35,413 nt of DNA, from the NCBI GenBank assembly GCA_945870505.1, contig CAMBSN010000024.1, positions 1 to 35,413 of the forward strand, in the 5' to 3' direction. This DNA is from Candidatus Kuenenia stuttgartensis (GTDB lineage Bacteria; Planctomycetota; Planctomycetia; Pirellulales; UBA1268). The notes beneath the pieces are model-generated. The model did not search any database. It was not told the DNA's origin and worked only from the letters and a program-made list of their open reading frames with translations. This document shows positions 9,279 through 17,160 of the stretch, piece by piece; positions within the stretch are counted from its first letter, which is position 1, and every line of letters starts with the position of its first letter. Both the position numbers and the translations under genes were made by a program.

Positions 9279-10403
9279 TCACTCGTGCTTGCCGAGCCAC
9301 TTCTCGAGGATTCGCTCGCGCGTGCCGTCTTCCCGCATCCGCAGGATCGCGGTGTTGAGCTCCTCGCGGAGCGGGCTGCCGTTGGGCAAGGCGATGCCGA
9401 AGTCGAACGACTCGAAGATCGGTCCGACGACTGTCAGGCCGTCGCTGCCCATCTGCTTGATCACGAACATCAGCGACTCATTCTCGCCCACCACTGCCTC
9501 GACCATGCCGAGCGAGAGCGCCTCGAGCGCGTCGTGGACGGTTGCATACTCCCGGACGATGCCTCCCCGCTGCGTTGCGCAGGTGGCCGCGACGGAGGCC
9601 GTCTGGCAGCCGACGGTCCGGCCCGCCAGGTCGCGCGGGCCGTGGATGACGCCCGTGACCTGCTCGGCCGTCATCGTGGCGGTGAGGACGCTCGTGAACG
9701 CCGCCAGTAGGCCGATGCCCCCGACCATCCACGCGAAGGCGATGAGCCGCCCCACCGGGCCGTCGACGTGCTTGTCGTCGCACCCACCGGTCACAATCGT
9801 CGAGGCGATCCACCACATCGACTCGATCACACCCCGAGGATACTCCGGCGGAAACGACCCCGGGTTGTGGGACCGCTCGGCCCACCAGAGCAGATGCCCC
9901 GAGAGCAGTGCCAGCGCGAGCACGACTCCCGCGAGCGCCAGCAACTTCCAGGAGAGCAGCGAGCGGATCGCCGCCAAAAAGCCGGTGTCGTTTTTCTGCC
10001 GCACGGCCAGCCGGAGGCCCGAGTGAAAGACGGAATGCGTGAGGTCGAAGATTCGTTCCCGCTCCTCGGTGATCGCCAGCGGGCCCAACGAGACGTCCAC
10101 GTCTCCATCCTTGACCACCGTCATGAGTTCCATGAACGTCCCTTTGCGGACGTACTCGGTGGTGAGGCCAAGCCGCCGGGCGAGTTCCTCCCAGATGTCG
10201 ATCATGGCGCCGAAGGGCTTGTCCCCAGAGAACTCGACGGCCGTGGCGATTGGGGCAACCGCCACCTGCAGTCGCTTGCCGGCCAGGGGACGTGCTTCCA
10301 CCATCGCTTCGGGATCAGCCGCGCTGCCGATGCCGGTGCCGCTGCAGGCCACGCAGACAACCGCCAGCCCGATCCAACGGAGTGCTGTCGATAACGCGCC
10401 CAT
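9279..10403 (-). CDS. Prokaryotic ionotropic glutamate receptor-like, ligand-gated channel (GluR0-like)
   Basis: The 374-aa product has a signal peptide (IGLAVVCVACSGTGIGSAA) and then a solute-binding fold split by a pore module. Lobe 1 (about 44-138) includes ITEERERIFDLT, where R115 matches the ligand-carboxylate arginine. TM1 (about 153-174) leads to a pore loop with SMWWIAST, residues 195-202, and then TM2 (about 219-243, IAFAWMVGGIGLLAAFTSVL). Lobe 2 follows, with AVVGENESL likely contacting the ligand amino group. This order is that of GluR0-type channels. The filter reads TGGCDDK (205-211; DNA 9771-9791) where K+-selective relatives have TVGYGDK, so ion selectivity is uncertain. ATG 10403 shares one base with the stop of the upstream permease (TGATG), giving translational coupling and fixing the start. 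Ligand is unknown. Confidence 0.88.
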   Translation of the reverse strand: MGALSTALRWIGLAVVCVACSGTGIGSAADPEAMVEARPLAGKRLQVAVAPIATAVEFSGDKPFGAMIDIWEELARRLGLTTEYVRKGTFMELMTVVKDGDVDVSLGPLAITEERERIFDLTHSVFHSGLRLAVRQKNDTGFLAAIRSLLSWKLLALAGVVLALALLSGHLLWWAERSHNPGSFPPEYPRGVIESMWWIASTIVTGGCDDKHVDGPVGRLIAFAWMVGGIGLLAAFTSVLTATMTAEQVTGVIHGPRDLAGRTVGCQTASVAATCATQRGGIVREYATVHDALEALSLGMVEAVVGENESLMFVIKQMGSDGLTVVGPIFESFDFGIALPNGSPLREELNTAILRMREDGTRERILEKWLGKHE

Positions 10404-12595
10404 CACGTGACGTGTGTTTCCAGGTGGCTTTTCTGTCGGGCGAGGGCCAGCAGTGCGGCCCCGATGACGAGACATCCTAACGCAGTTCCGACTGCCCAAG
10501 GAGGCAGGCCCAGCGTGGAGATGTTCAGGGAGTCGAGTTCCTCCGGCGAGGCGGCCGCGACCAGCAGCACAGGCGTCGCATTGTGGACGGCATGAGCGAC
10601 GATGGCCGGCAGGATGCTCCCGGTCGCCAGCACGAGCCCGCCGAGGACGAGCCCCATCACGAACGTCTGGGGCATCCGCTCGGGGAGCAGGTGAAAGGCC
10701 GCGAAGGCCGCGGCCTGGGCGACGACCGCGATCGCGGCGCGTCGTCTCGTGGGCCGCGATCCGACGAAGGCCGACAGGACCCAGCCGCGAAAGAAGAGTT
10801 CCTCGCAGACTGCGGGCATCACGGCGAGGGCCAGCACGGTGGCCCAGGTCGGGCTACGCTGGATCAGGTCGACGATCTGGTCGGCGAATCGCCGGGCCTC
10901 GGGAGAAACCTCGCCCCGCCAGGCGGCGAGCGCCACGGCAGCGCCGACGACGAACAGCCCGCCACCGAGGAGAGCGGCCCCGGCGAGTGCGGCTCCCGCC
11001 CGAGGCCATGAGCCGCCGGGCAGGCGGATCGCAAACGTGTGGCGGGCATCGACCCGCTGCCACCAGGCGACTGCCAGAAGCGGCAGGAGCACGGCCACGG
11101 CCTGCTGGACGATCAGCGCCGGAACGAACTCGCCGGGCGCGAGTCCCTGGGCGTACCAGAGCGCCGCGAGTCCCACGACCACGGCGCCACATCCCTGCCA
11201 GACGGTCGGCACGACACGGTGGGGCGGCCGCCGGAATCCCCGCGTCGCCTCCTCGGGGCCTCGGAAGAGGATCTCCTCATTGGCCACGATCTGCGCCGTG
11301 ACGGCGAGGAGCAGCCAGGTGAGCGCGAGCGACGAGACGACGGAGATCGCGAGAGCGACGGGAAGTTCCATGCTGGATTGCGGGGATGCAGCGTCCACGG
11401 TTTGACGAACATGGCCCCAGCCTCCGAAAGTCGAGAGCATCGATTTCGCCACCGCGACGTGGCCGGCGAAGGGCACGGCCGGCAGCCAGCGACGGCCCTC
11501 CACGCCTGGGACGAGGGCCACACCCGCAAGCGCAGCGATCAGCATCACCACGGGTGTGAGCGTGTTTTGGGCCTCCTTAGCGCTCTTGGCCGCCGCCGTG
11601 ACCGTCAGGCACAGGGCCGACGCGACCGCAGCGAGGCCCGCATAGGCGATGAGCGTGAGCAGCCCGCAGGCGGCGAGGTCGCCCGCCCGCAGACCAGAGG
11701 CAAATCCACCAGGGAGAAAGCGACCGAGCACCGTCGAGGTCAGCGCGATCGAGATCGCGTTGGCTGCGAGCGTGGCGAGGGTCACCGCGAACACCGCCAG
11801 GAACTTTCCCGTTACGACGTCGAACATCGGGCACGGGGCGATGAGTAATGTCTCGATTGTGCCCCGTTCCTTCTCGCCGGCGATGGCGTCGATCGCCGGG
11901 TAGAAGGCCCCGGTCGCGGTGAGCAGGGCGAGGAGCACGAGCACTGCCGCCGTGGCTGCCGGAAGGATTTCGCGGACGGCTGCCGCCGAGCCTTGCGGCA
12001 CGTCGCCGGTGAAGGTGACCCGCAGCGGCTCCATCAGGCTCGCTGGCAGGCCGGCGCGGCGCAGACGAGTAAGGCGGGCCTCGTCAGCGAGGCCCCGCAT
12101 CACGACGAGCACGTTCTCCTTCACCCGGCGATCGGATGGCCGGACGGTCGAGAGCCGTACGTCGAGCGGCAGGGTGCCGGCGCCGTCGAGCTTCGACAGG
12201 CTGCCACTGGGAACGTCGATCCAGGCATCGGCGGCCCCCTCGTCAATCAGCGATTGGGCCGACTGCGGATCGACCACCCGCGCGGTGATGGTCTCAGGCC
12301 AGCCCCCAGGCTTTCCTTCCTCGCATTCGGCCAGCATGCCGATCCGGATCGCGAGCAGCTCTGCGTTGGTGCCGGAGAAGACGAAGTCGAGCCGCTGCGA
12401 CTCGGCCCGACGGTCGAGTTCGAAGATCGCCGTACGGATGCCCAGCGTGCTGGAGAGCGCCAGCAGCGGATACATCGCCATCGGCATCACGAGCGTGATA
12501 AACAGCGCCCGCCGGTCGCGGATGAACTCGAGCAGATCACGGCGGGCGATCGCCAGCCGGGCAGGCCACCCGCCGGTTGGATGCGGTGATCTCAC
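10403..12595 (-). CDS. NatB-like ABC-2 permease fused to CPBP intramembrane protease
   Basis: The 730-aa product is a fusion. The N-terminal part begins IARRDLLEFIRDRRALFITL, has one membrane span, a large extracytoplasmic loop, then a membrane bundle with DAIAGEKERGTIETLL, typical of NatB/ABC-2 exporters. The C-terminal part carries CPBP (Abi) motifs: EELFFRG (E598, E599, R603), AFAAFH (H635) and HAVHN (H668, N672), which would form the metal site of a Rce1-like membrane protease. This permease/CPBP fusion is recurrent in Planctomycetes. Its GTG start overlaps the ATPase stop (GTGA) and its stop overlaps the channel start, so the three genes are one translational unit. Substrate is unknown; Na+ export is only suggested by the NatB resemblance. 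Confidence 0.9.
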   Translation of the reverse strand: MRSPHPTGGWPARLAIARRDLLEFIRDRRALFITLVMPMAMYPLLALSSTLGIRTAIFELDRRAESQRLDFVFSGTNAELLAIRIGMLAECEEGKPGGWPETITARVVDPQSAQSLIDEGAADAWIDVPSGSLSKLDGAGTLPLDVRLSTVRPSDRRVKENVLVVMRGLADEARLTRLRRAGLPASLMEPLRVTFTGDVPQGSAAAVREILPAATAAVLVLLALLTATGAFYPAIDAIAGEKERGTIETLLIAPCPMFDVVTGKFLAVFAVTLATLAANAISIALTSTVLGRFLPGGFASGLRAGDLAACGLLTLIAYAGLAAVASALCLTVTAAAKSAKEAQNTLTPVVMLIAALAGVALVPGVEGRRWLPAVPFAGHVAVAKSMLSTFGGWGHVRQTVDAASPQSSMELPVALAISVVSSLALTWLLLAVTAQIVANEEILFRGPEEATRGFRRPPHRVVPTVWQGCGAVVVGLAALWYAQGLAPGEFVPALIVQQAVAVLLPLLAVAWWQRVDARHTFAIRLPGGSWPRAGAALAGAALLGGGLFVVGAAVALAAWRGEVSPEARRFADQIVDLIQRSPTWATVLALAVMPAVCEELFFRGWVLSAFVGSRPTRRRAAIAVVAQAAAFAAFHLLPERMPQTFVMGLVLGGLVLATGSILPAIVAHAVHNATPVLLVAAASPEELDSLNISTLGLPPWAVGTALGCLVIGAALLALARQKSHLETHVT

Positions 12596-13329
12596 GCGGC
12601 ACCTCCGCCGATCGTGGCGAAGAAGGCTTCCTCGAGTCCTCCGGGCCGCCCGGCGACGAGTTCCGCCCGGCTGCCTGCGGCGACGATCCGGCCGGCATCG
12701 ATGATCACGAACCGGTCGCAGCGATGCTCGATCTCATGGAGGCGGTGGGTTGAGACGAGGATCGTGCGGCCTTCGGCCCGGAGGCTCTGCAGCATGGCGA
12801 ACAGGTCGCGAGCACCGACCACGTCGAGGGTGCTGGTCGGCTCGTCGAGGACGAGTGCCGGTGGGTCGTGGACGAGCGCCCGCGCCAGCGAGACCCTCTG
12901 CCGCTGGCCTGACGAGAGGCGGCCGCAGGGCCGGTCGAGAAAGCCTTCAAGGTCAAGCGATGTGGTCAGCGACGCGATCCGGTCGGCGAGGAGTTGTCTG
13001 TCGATGCCATGCAGGCGGCCGAACGAATCGAGAACCTCATGGGGTGAGAGCCGGTCGGGAACGCCAGTCGTTGCCGACACGTAGCCAAGGCTGCGGCGCA
13101 CGCCGATGGGGTCGGTGCGGACGTCATAGCCCGCGACCCGCGCCATTCCCGACGTCGGCGTCAGAAGCGTCGCCACGATCCTCATCGTGGTGGTCTTTCC
13201 GGCGCCGTTTCCGCCGAGCAGGCCGACCATCTCGCCGTCGGCCACATCAAACGAGACGCCGTCCACGGCCCGCACGGTCTTCCCGCCGCCCGCGCGATAT
13301 TCCTTCACGAGATCACGGACCTCGATCAT
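12592..13329 (-). CDS. ABC transporter ATP-binding protein (NatA-like)
   Basis: The 245-aa ATPase has Walker A GGNGAGKTT (K45), signature LSSGQRQR, Walker B ALVLDEP and switch histidine in STHRLHE. The start MIEVRDLVKEY at 13329 is chosen because it matches the family N-terminus; longer in-frame extensions would run into frr. It begins 28 nt after the frr stop, so it may be cotranscribed with the ribosomal block. Its stop overlaps the start of the permease/CPBP gene by 4 nt, identifying that protein as its membrane partner. Confidence 0.93.
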   Translation of the reverse strand: MIEVRDLVKEYRAGGGKTVRAVDGVSFDVADGEMVGLLGGNGAGKTTTMRIVATLLTPTSGMARVAGYDVRTDPIGVRRSLGYVSATTGVPDRLSPHEVLDSFGRLHGIDRQLLADRIASLTTSLDLEGFLDRPCGRLSSGQRQRVSLARALVHDPPALVLDEPTSTLDVVGARDLFAMLQSLRAEGRTILVSTHRLHEIEHRCDRFVIIDAGRIVAAGSRAELVAGRPGGLEEAFFATIGGGAA

Positions 13330-13357
13330 CGGCGGCCTCGCGCCGCCCGCGGGAAAA

Positions 13358-13918
13358 TCACTGCTCCATGACCTCGGCTTCCTTCGTTCTCGCGAGGTCG
13401 CCGACACTTCCCTCGTACTTCTTCGTCAGTTCCTGAACGTCTTCCTTGCAGCGGTCGCAATCGTCTTCCGTGAGATCGCCGTCGCCCTTCTCGGTGTCGG
13501 CCGCCTTGTTGGCATCGCGGCGGACATTGCGGATCGCGACCTTCGCTTCCTCGGCGAGGTCGCGGATCCGGGCCGACATCTTCTTGCGGACGTCGGCCGA
13601 GAGAGGGGGGATCACGATCCGGATCAGGCGACCGTCGCTCTGGGGGTTGAGGCTCAGGTCGCTCGCCTGGATGGCCTTCTCGATGTCTTTGATCGTGGTG
13701 GGATCAAAGGGCCGGACGACGATCTGGTTGGGCTCGGGGGCACCGACGCTCGCCAGCGCCTTGATCGGCGTGGGGGAGCCGTAGACCTCGACGCGGAGGG
13801 TGTCGACGAGGCCGGGGTTGGCCCTGCCGGTGCGGATTCCGGTGAGGGAGTGGCGGAACACGTCGACCGCCTTCTCCATGCGTTCTTCGGCGTCGAGCAG
13901 AATGTCGTCGAGCGGCAT
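13358..13918 (-). CDS. frr: Ribosome recycling factor
   Basis: The 186-aa length and sequence fit RRF: RMEKAVDVFRHSLTGIRTGRANPGL at the N-terminus (residues about 13-37, three-helix bundle), YGSPTPIKALASVGAPEP and DPTTIKDIEKAIQ in domain II, then SADVRKKMSARIRDLAEEAK and VAIRNVRRDANK in the returning helix. It splits post-termination ribosomes with EF-G. AGGAG precedes the ATG. It is the last gene of the usual rpsB-tsf-pyrH-frr order, separated from pyrH by 355 bp holding repeats, so it may have its own promoter. Confidence 0.98.
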   Translation of the reverse strand: MPLDDILLDAEERMEKAVDVFRHSLTGIRTGRANPGLVDTLRVEVYGSPTPIKALASVGAPEPNQIVVRPFDPTTIKDIEKAIQASDLSLNPQSDGRLIRIVIPPLSADVRKKMSARIRDLAEEAKVAIRNVRRDANKAADTEKGDGDLTEDDCDRCKEDVQELTKKYEGSVGDLARTKEAEVMEQ

Positions 13919-14000
13919 CAGCGGAGCTCCTGGGTTCGCGGATGATCGGAGTATACGCGGTTCGTATACGGCTCACACTTGAGCCGGAACTGCCCGTGAG

Positions 14001-14020
14001 GCTCGGGGCTGCCCACGCCC
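14001..14020 (-). repeat. Secondary motif GGGCryGGGCAGCCCC, copy 2
   Basis: The reverse complement of this 20-mer differs from 9256-9275 at one position. It lies in the frr-pyrH gap, about 140 bp from two AGGTTnnnAACCT palindromes. Confidence 0.7.
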
Positions 14021-14119
14021 GTCGCCGGCCGCTTGCTGCGGCCCTCCGGGGCCTTCGCTCGCTCGATGCTGACTTCGCTCCGCCATCCATGGCTCCGCTC
14101 GTCAGCAACGCCGGCTCCC

Positions 14120-14139
14120 GGGCACGGGCAGCCCCTCGC
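14120..14139 (+). repeat. Secondary motif GGGCryGGGCAGCCCC, copy 3
   Basis: This stretch keeps GGGC, then AC, then GGGCAGCCCC, and diverges near its end (TCGC for GAGC). It faces copy 2 in inverted orientation and lies 17 nt before the palindrome at 14157. Confidence 0.6.
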
Positions 14140-14156
14140 TGCGACCTCTCGAAGTA

Positions 14157-14216
14157 ACACAGGTTTTTAACCTGTGTGTCTCCCCGGTCTCCGTAGCGCA
14201 GGTTGTCAACCTGTGT
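14157..14216. repeat. Two 21-nt palindromes of the AGGTTnnnAACCT family
   Basis: Copies at 14157-14177 (arms ACACAGGTT/AACCTGTGT, loop TTT, perfect) and 14196-14216 (loop GTC, two wobble pairs). Each is followed by the same GTGTCTCCCCGGTC stretch, so the pair looks tandemly duplicated. Here the flanking genes are codirectional, unlike the other two clusters. Confidence 0.88.
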
Positions 14217-14273
14217 GTCTCCCCGGTCCTCGATGGCCTCGGGCTACCACGCCCTGGCTTCCGGTGTGGGCCG

Positions 14274-15002
14274 CTACCGCCGCTGGCCGATGATCGTGCC
14301 AATTTTCTCGCCCGCGACCGCCCGCTCGATGGTGCCTTCGCGGCGGTAGTTGAATACCAAAATCGGCATCCCGTGCTCCATGCACTGCGAGATCGCGGTG
14401 CCGTCCATGACCCGCAGGTTCTGCTGGAGTACCTGTTGGTAGGTGAGCTCGTTGTAGAGGACGGCGTGGGGATTCTTTTCGGGGTCGTCGGAGTAGACAC
14501 CGTCCACCCGGGTGGCCTTCATGAGGATGTCGGCGCCGAGTTCGAGGGCCCGCTGGGCGGCGGCGGTGTCGGTGGTCACGAACGGGCTGCCAGTGCCCGC
14601 CGCAAGGATCACGATTCGCCCCTTCTCGAGGTGGCGGCGAGCGCGGCGGCGGATGTAGGGCTCGGCCACCCCGTCCATGCGGATGGCGGTCATCAGCCGG
14701 GTCTGAGCGCCAAGGCTTTCGAGCGCGTCTTGAAGGGCCAGGCCGTTGATCACCGTGGCGAGCATGCCCATGTAGTGGGCCGTCGCCTCCTGGATCGCGG
14801 TGTTGCCCGCGGTGAACGAGCCGCCGCGAAGGATGTTGCCGCCGCCGATGACGATGGCAAGCTGGACACCCTTCGACGCCGCCTGCACCGTCTGGCGGGC
14901 GATGTGGACGACTTCGTCCATCGAGATGCCCCGCTCTCCCTGCCGGGCGAAGCTTTCGCCGGAGAGCTTAAGGAGCACACGTTTGTACGATGCCGTATCC
15001 AT
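14274..15002 (-). CDS. pyrH: UMP kinase
   Basis: The 242-aa protein belongs to the amino-acid-kinase fold of bacterial UMP kinases, which make UDP from UMP with ATP. Visible motifs are [13 protein letters not shown] (phosphate-binding start), [22 protein letters not shown]-like [36 protein letters not shown] and [17 protein letters not shown]. Length matches the family. It lies 109 nt downstream of tsf, with a stable hairpin in the gap. Confidence 0.98.
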   Translation of the reverse strand: MDTASYKRVLLKLSGESFARQGERGISMDEVVHIARQTVQAASKGVQLAIVIGGGNILRGGSFTAGNTAIQEATAHYMGMLATVINGLALQDALESLGAQTRLMTAIRMDGVAEPYIRRRARRHLEKGRIVILAAGTGSPFVTTDTAAAQRALELGADILMKATRVDGVYSDDPEKNPHAVLYNELTYQQVLQQNLRVMDGTAISQCMEHGMPILVFNYRREGTIERAVAGEKIGTIIGQRR

Positions 15003-15041
15003 CAGGGGTCCAAAAGCCCGCGTCGAATCTCAGGCCGGTCC

Positions 15042-15063
15042 GGTTCCCGAAGGCCCGGGAACC
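15042..15063 (-). terminator. Hairpin between tsf and pyrH
   Basis: GGTTCCCG and CGGGAACC form a perfect 8-bp stem around a 6-nt loop (GGCCTT on the minus strand), about 50 nt after the tsf stop. No U-tract follows, so it is more likely an attenuator or processing/stability element than a strong intrinsic terminator. Confidence 0.45.
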
Positions 15064-15111
15064 TTCAGCAGCCGCAGGTCCGCTGCAACGGGCGAGACGG
15101 GGTTCGCCTCC

Positions 15112-15954
15112 TCAACCACCCAACTTCCAGTTCTCCACCGACTTCACCTCGAGGCCCGCCGCCTTCGCCAACTGGCCGACGGTTTGCTTGTCGTCTTTCA
15201 CGAACGGCTGCTCGAGGAGCACGCACTGACTGAAGAAGTTCCGCAGGCGGCCCTCGATCATCTTGGCGATGATGTTCTCCGGCTTGCCCTCCTTGCGGGC
15301 GGCCTCTGAAAGGATCTCGCGCTCCTTGTCAACGATCACCGGATCAAGATCCTCCTTGCGGATCGCCTGGGGAGCGAGGGCCACGACGTGCATGGCAATG
15401 TCCTTCGCCACCTCGGCCGCCTGGGGGCCTGAGACATTGCCCGTGATCTCGATCAGCGCGGCCTTCGAGCCGTCGTGGTGGGCATAGCCGCCGCAGGCAC
15501 CGTCGATCCGCTTGATACGCGACAGTTCGAATACCTCGCGCATGCGATTGAAGAGTTCGTTCTTCAGTTCGCCAAGCGTGTGTGTGGGGTTGGAGGTGCT
15601 CTTCTGCGCCAGCAGGTCGTCCGGCGTGGCGGCACCCGGCCCGAGGGCGAGGGTCTTGGCGATGTCGTTGGCCAGATCCTTGAAATCCTGGCTGCCGGAC
15701 ACGGGCGGGCTCTCGCACTTGAACTCGATGATGGTGCCCACGCCCTTAGCGGGGTCGGAATACACGGCAAGGCGGCCACAGGAGGTCTCGCGGTCGGCCC
15801 GCATCGACTGGGTCTTGATGCCCTGTTTCCTCAGCCATTCGACGGCCTCGTCGGTGTTGCCGCCGCACTCCTGAAGCGCCTTCTTGCACTCCATCATCGG
15901 CAGGCCGGTCTTCTCTCTCAGAGCCATCACGGCGGCGGCGGTGATCTCAGCCAT
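15112..15954 (-). CDS. tsf: Translation elongation factor Ts
   Basis: The 280-aa product starts MAEITAAAVMALREKTG and has LPMMECKKALQECGGNTDEA, the N-terminal UBA-like domain that docks on EF-Tu. The core has two dimerisation-like halves (ETSCGRLAVYSDPAK and GACGGYAHHDGSKAALIEI), and the DIAMHVVALAPQAI region fits the family. It recycles EF-Tu-GDP. ATG 15954 is preceded by AGGAGA at good spacing; the frame is open far upstream but that part overlaps rpsB in another frame and is not coding. It is 131 nt downstream of rpsB. Confidence 0.98.
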   Translation of the reverse strand: MAEITAAAVMALREKTGLPMMECKKALQECGGNTDEAVEWLRKQGIKTQSMRADRETSCGRLAVYSDPAKGVGTIIEFKCESPPVSGSQDFKDLANDIAKTLALGPGAATPDDLLAQKSTSNPTHTLGELKNELFNRMREVFELSRIKRIDGACGGYAHHDGSKAALIEITGNVSGPQAAEVAKDIAMHVVALAPQAIRKEDLDPVIVDKEREILSEAARKEGKPENIIAKMIEGRLRNFFSQCVLLEQPFVKDDKQTVGQLAKAAGLEVKSVENWKLGG

Positions 15955-16006
15955 CGAAGAATCTCCTGAACGAGGCTCGGGAATGAAAGATGTTGCTACC
16001 AATGGC

Positions 16007-16026
16007 GTCCGCCACTGCTGGCGGGC
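16007..16026 (-). other. Hairpin in the rpsB-tsf spacer
   Basis: CCGCCA and TGGCGG pair around CTGC, extended by a G-T wobble and one G-C pair to about 8 bp, in the 131-nt spacer. It might tune tsf relative to rpsB. No poly-T follows. Weak support beyond the base pairing. Confidence 0.3.
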
Positions 16027-16085
16027 CGCACGCTGGGGGTCGATAGGTCGAAACCGATCGGCAGCCAGGGATGATCGAAGGCTGG

Positions 16086-16886
16086 TTAGGCCTTGGGCTT
16101 CTGCGGGACCGACCGCTTGGCCACCATGGGCCTGGCCTTGGGCTTTGGCTTGCCCTCGCCCTCGCCTTCCGCGCCCTCGGCCGATACCTGGGCTTCGGTC
16201 GCGGAATGCGACTTGCCCTCGAGGATCGCGTCGGCCAGTCGGGCGGCGACCAACTCGATCGAGCGGATCGAGTCGTCGTTGCCCGGGATCGGCAGGTCGA
16301 CCATGTCGGGATCGCAGTCGGTGTCGATCAGCGAAACGGTGGTGATGCCCATCTTGCGGGCCTCGTTCACCGCGTTTTTCTCCTTCTTCGGATCGAACAC
16401 GACGAGGCACTCTGGGAGGCGGGACAAGGTGCGGATGCCACCCAAGTTGCGAAGCATCTTGCGGTGCTCGCGGCGGAGCGATGACTGCATCTTCTTCGAG
16501 TAGGACCCGAAAGCCTCGGACGGGATCAGCGTCTCGAGTTCCTCGAGGCGGGCGAGCCGGTTGCGGATAGTGCGGAAGTTGGTGAGTGTGCCGCCGAGCC
16601 AGCGGTCGCTCACGTACGGCATGCCGCAGCGGGCTGCCTCGCGGGCCACCGCCTCGGCTCCCTGCCGCTTTGTGCCCACGAAGAGAATCAGGCTGCCGGT
16701 CGACGACACCTGCTTGAGGTACTTCTTGGCACGGAGGAGTCCGCGGATCGTTTCGCGGACGTCGATGATGTGGATGAGGTTCCGACGGCCGTGGATGTAG
16801 GGCCGCATCTTCGGGTTCCATCGGCTGGCACGGTGGCCGAAGTGGACGCCGGCTTCAATCAGTTCCTGGGCCAAGACGTTCGACAC
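16086..16886 (-). CDS. rpsB: 30S ribosomal protein S2
   Basis: The 266-aa product has the S2 signature: [19 protein letters not shown] near the start, [43 protein letters not shown] and a late [21 protein letters not shown]-terminal tail (about 225-266) is rich in Lys, Pro, Glu and Ala and exceeds the E. coli length. Start: GTG 16886 ([13 protein letters not shown]) is preferred although its SD is weak. An in-frame ATG at 16979 would give 297 aa, but a good promoter overlaps it (TTGACA begins there), which would place that ATG upstream of the transcription start. First gene of the translation cluster; divergent from ilvN. Confidence 0.96.
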   Translation of the reverse strand: MSNVLAQELIEAGVHFGHRASRWNPKMRPYIHGRRNLIHIIDVRETIRGLLRAKKYLKQVSSTGSLILFVGTKRQGAEAVAREAARCGMPYVSDRWLGGTLTNFRTIRNRLARLEELETLIPSEAFGSYSKKMQSSLRREHRKMLRNLGGIRTLSRLPECLVVFDPKKEKNAVNEARKMGITTVSLIDTDCDPDMVDLPIPGNDDSIRSIELVAARLADAILEGKSHSATEAQVSAEGAEGEGEGKPKPKARPMVAKRSVPQKPKA

Positions 16887-16956
16887 GCTTACACGCTCGC
16901 TGGGGTCGCGGGGACGAAAACAGGGTATGGGGGCCGCACGGTGCGGAGCATCGCAA

Positions 16957-16984
16957 ACTATCGGCTTTTTTCGGGCCATGTCAA
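16957..16984 (-). promoter_or_regulatory. Promoter for rpsB (sigma70-like)
   Basis: On the minus strand a perfect TTGACA (16984-16979) is separated by 16 nt from GATAGT (16962-16957, 4/6 match to TATAAT). The spacer contains an A6 run. Transcription would begin near 16950, giving a leader of about 60 nt before the GTG at 16886. Confidence 0.6.
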
Positions 16985-17160
16985 CGTGCCTCGGTGGGCA
17001 GCGGCCGACAGGGGGGCCGGGGCCCCTGTCAGGCCCCTGCGGACGGGCCAAGGCTTGAATGCCTGGGTTTGGGCTTACTAGACTCCGCCCTGCCCCGCAG
17101 CGACGGCCTGTCCGCCGACCCGCCTGCCCGTCCCGGCCCGGAATCCGTTGCGAGCCCCCC

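Larger units (their letters stand above)
13919..14273. other. Noncoding gap between pyrH and frr with repeats
   Basis: This 355-bp gap interrupts an otherwise canonical translation cluster. It holds two copies of the GGGCAGCCCC motif in opposite orientations and two AGGTTnnnAACCT palindromes, plus a stretch (about 14020-14110) of short TTCGCTC/GGCTCCGCTC-type repeats. Short frames across it are Arg/Pro-rich and unlike real proteins. No clear frr promoter was identified. Confidence 0.6.

Noticed and set aside
10404-10499. Longer start for the channel gene, upstream of ATG 10403
   Set aside because: The extension is Arg/Pro-rich, lies inside the permease gene and would bury the signal peptide; TGATG coupling fixes the start.
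13918-14160. An 80-codon minus-strand frame upstream of frr
   Set aside because: It spans the repeat-filled gap and reads as Arg/Gly/Pro/Ser low-complexity sequence without homology-like features.
16886-16979. N-terminal extension of ribosomal protein S2 from ATG 16979
   Set aside because: Overlaps the -35 element and its sequence is not S2-like; the family N-terminus starts at the GTG.
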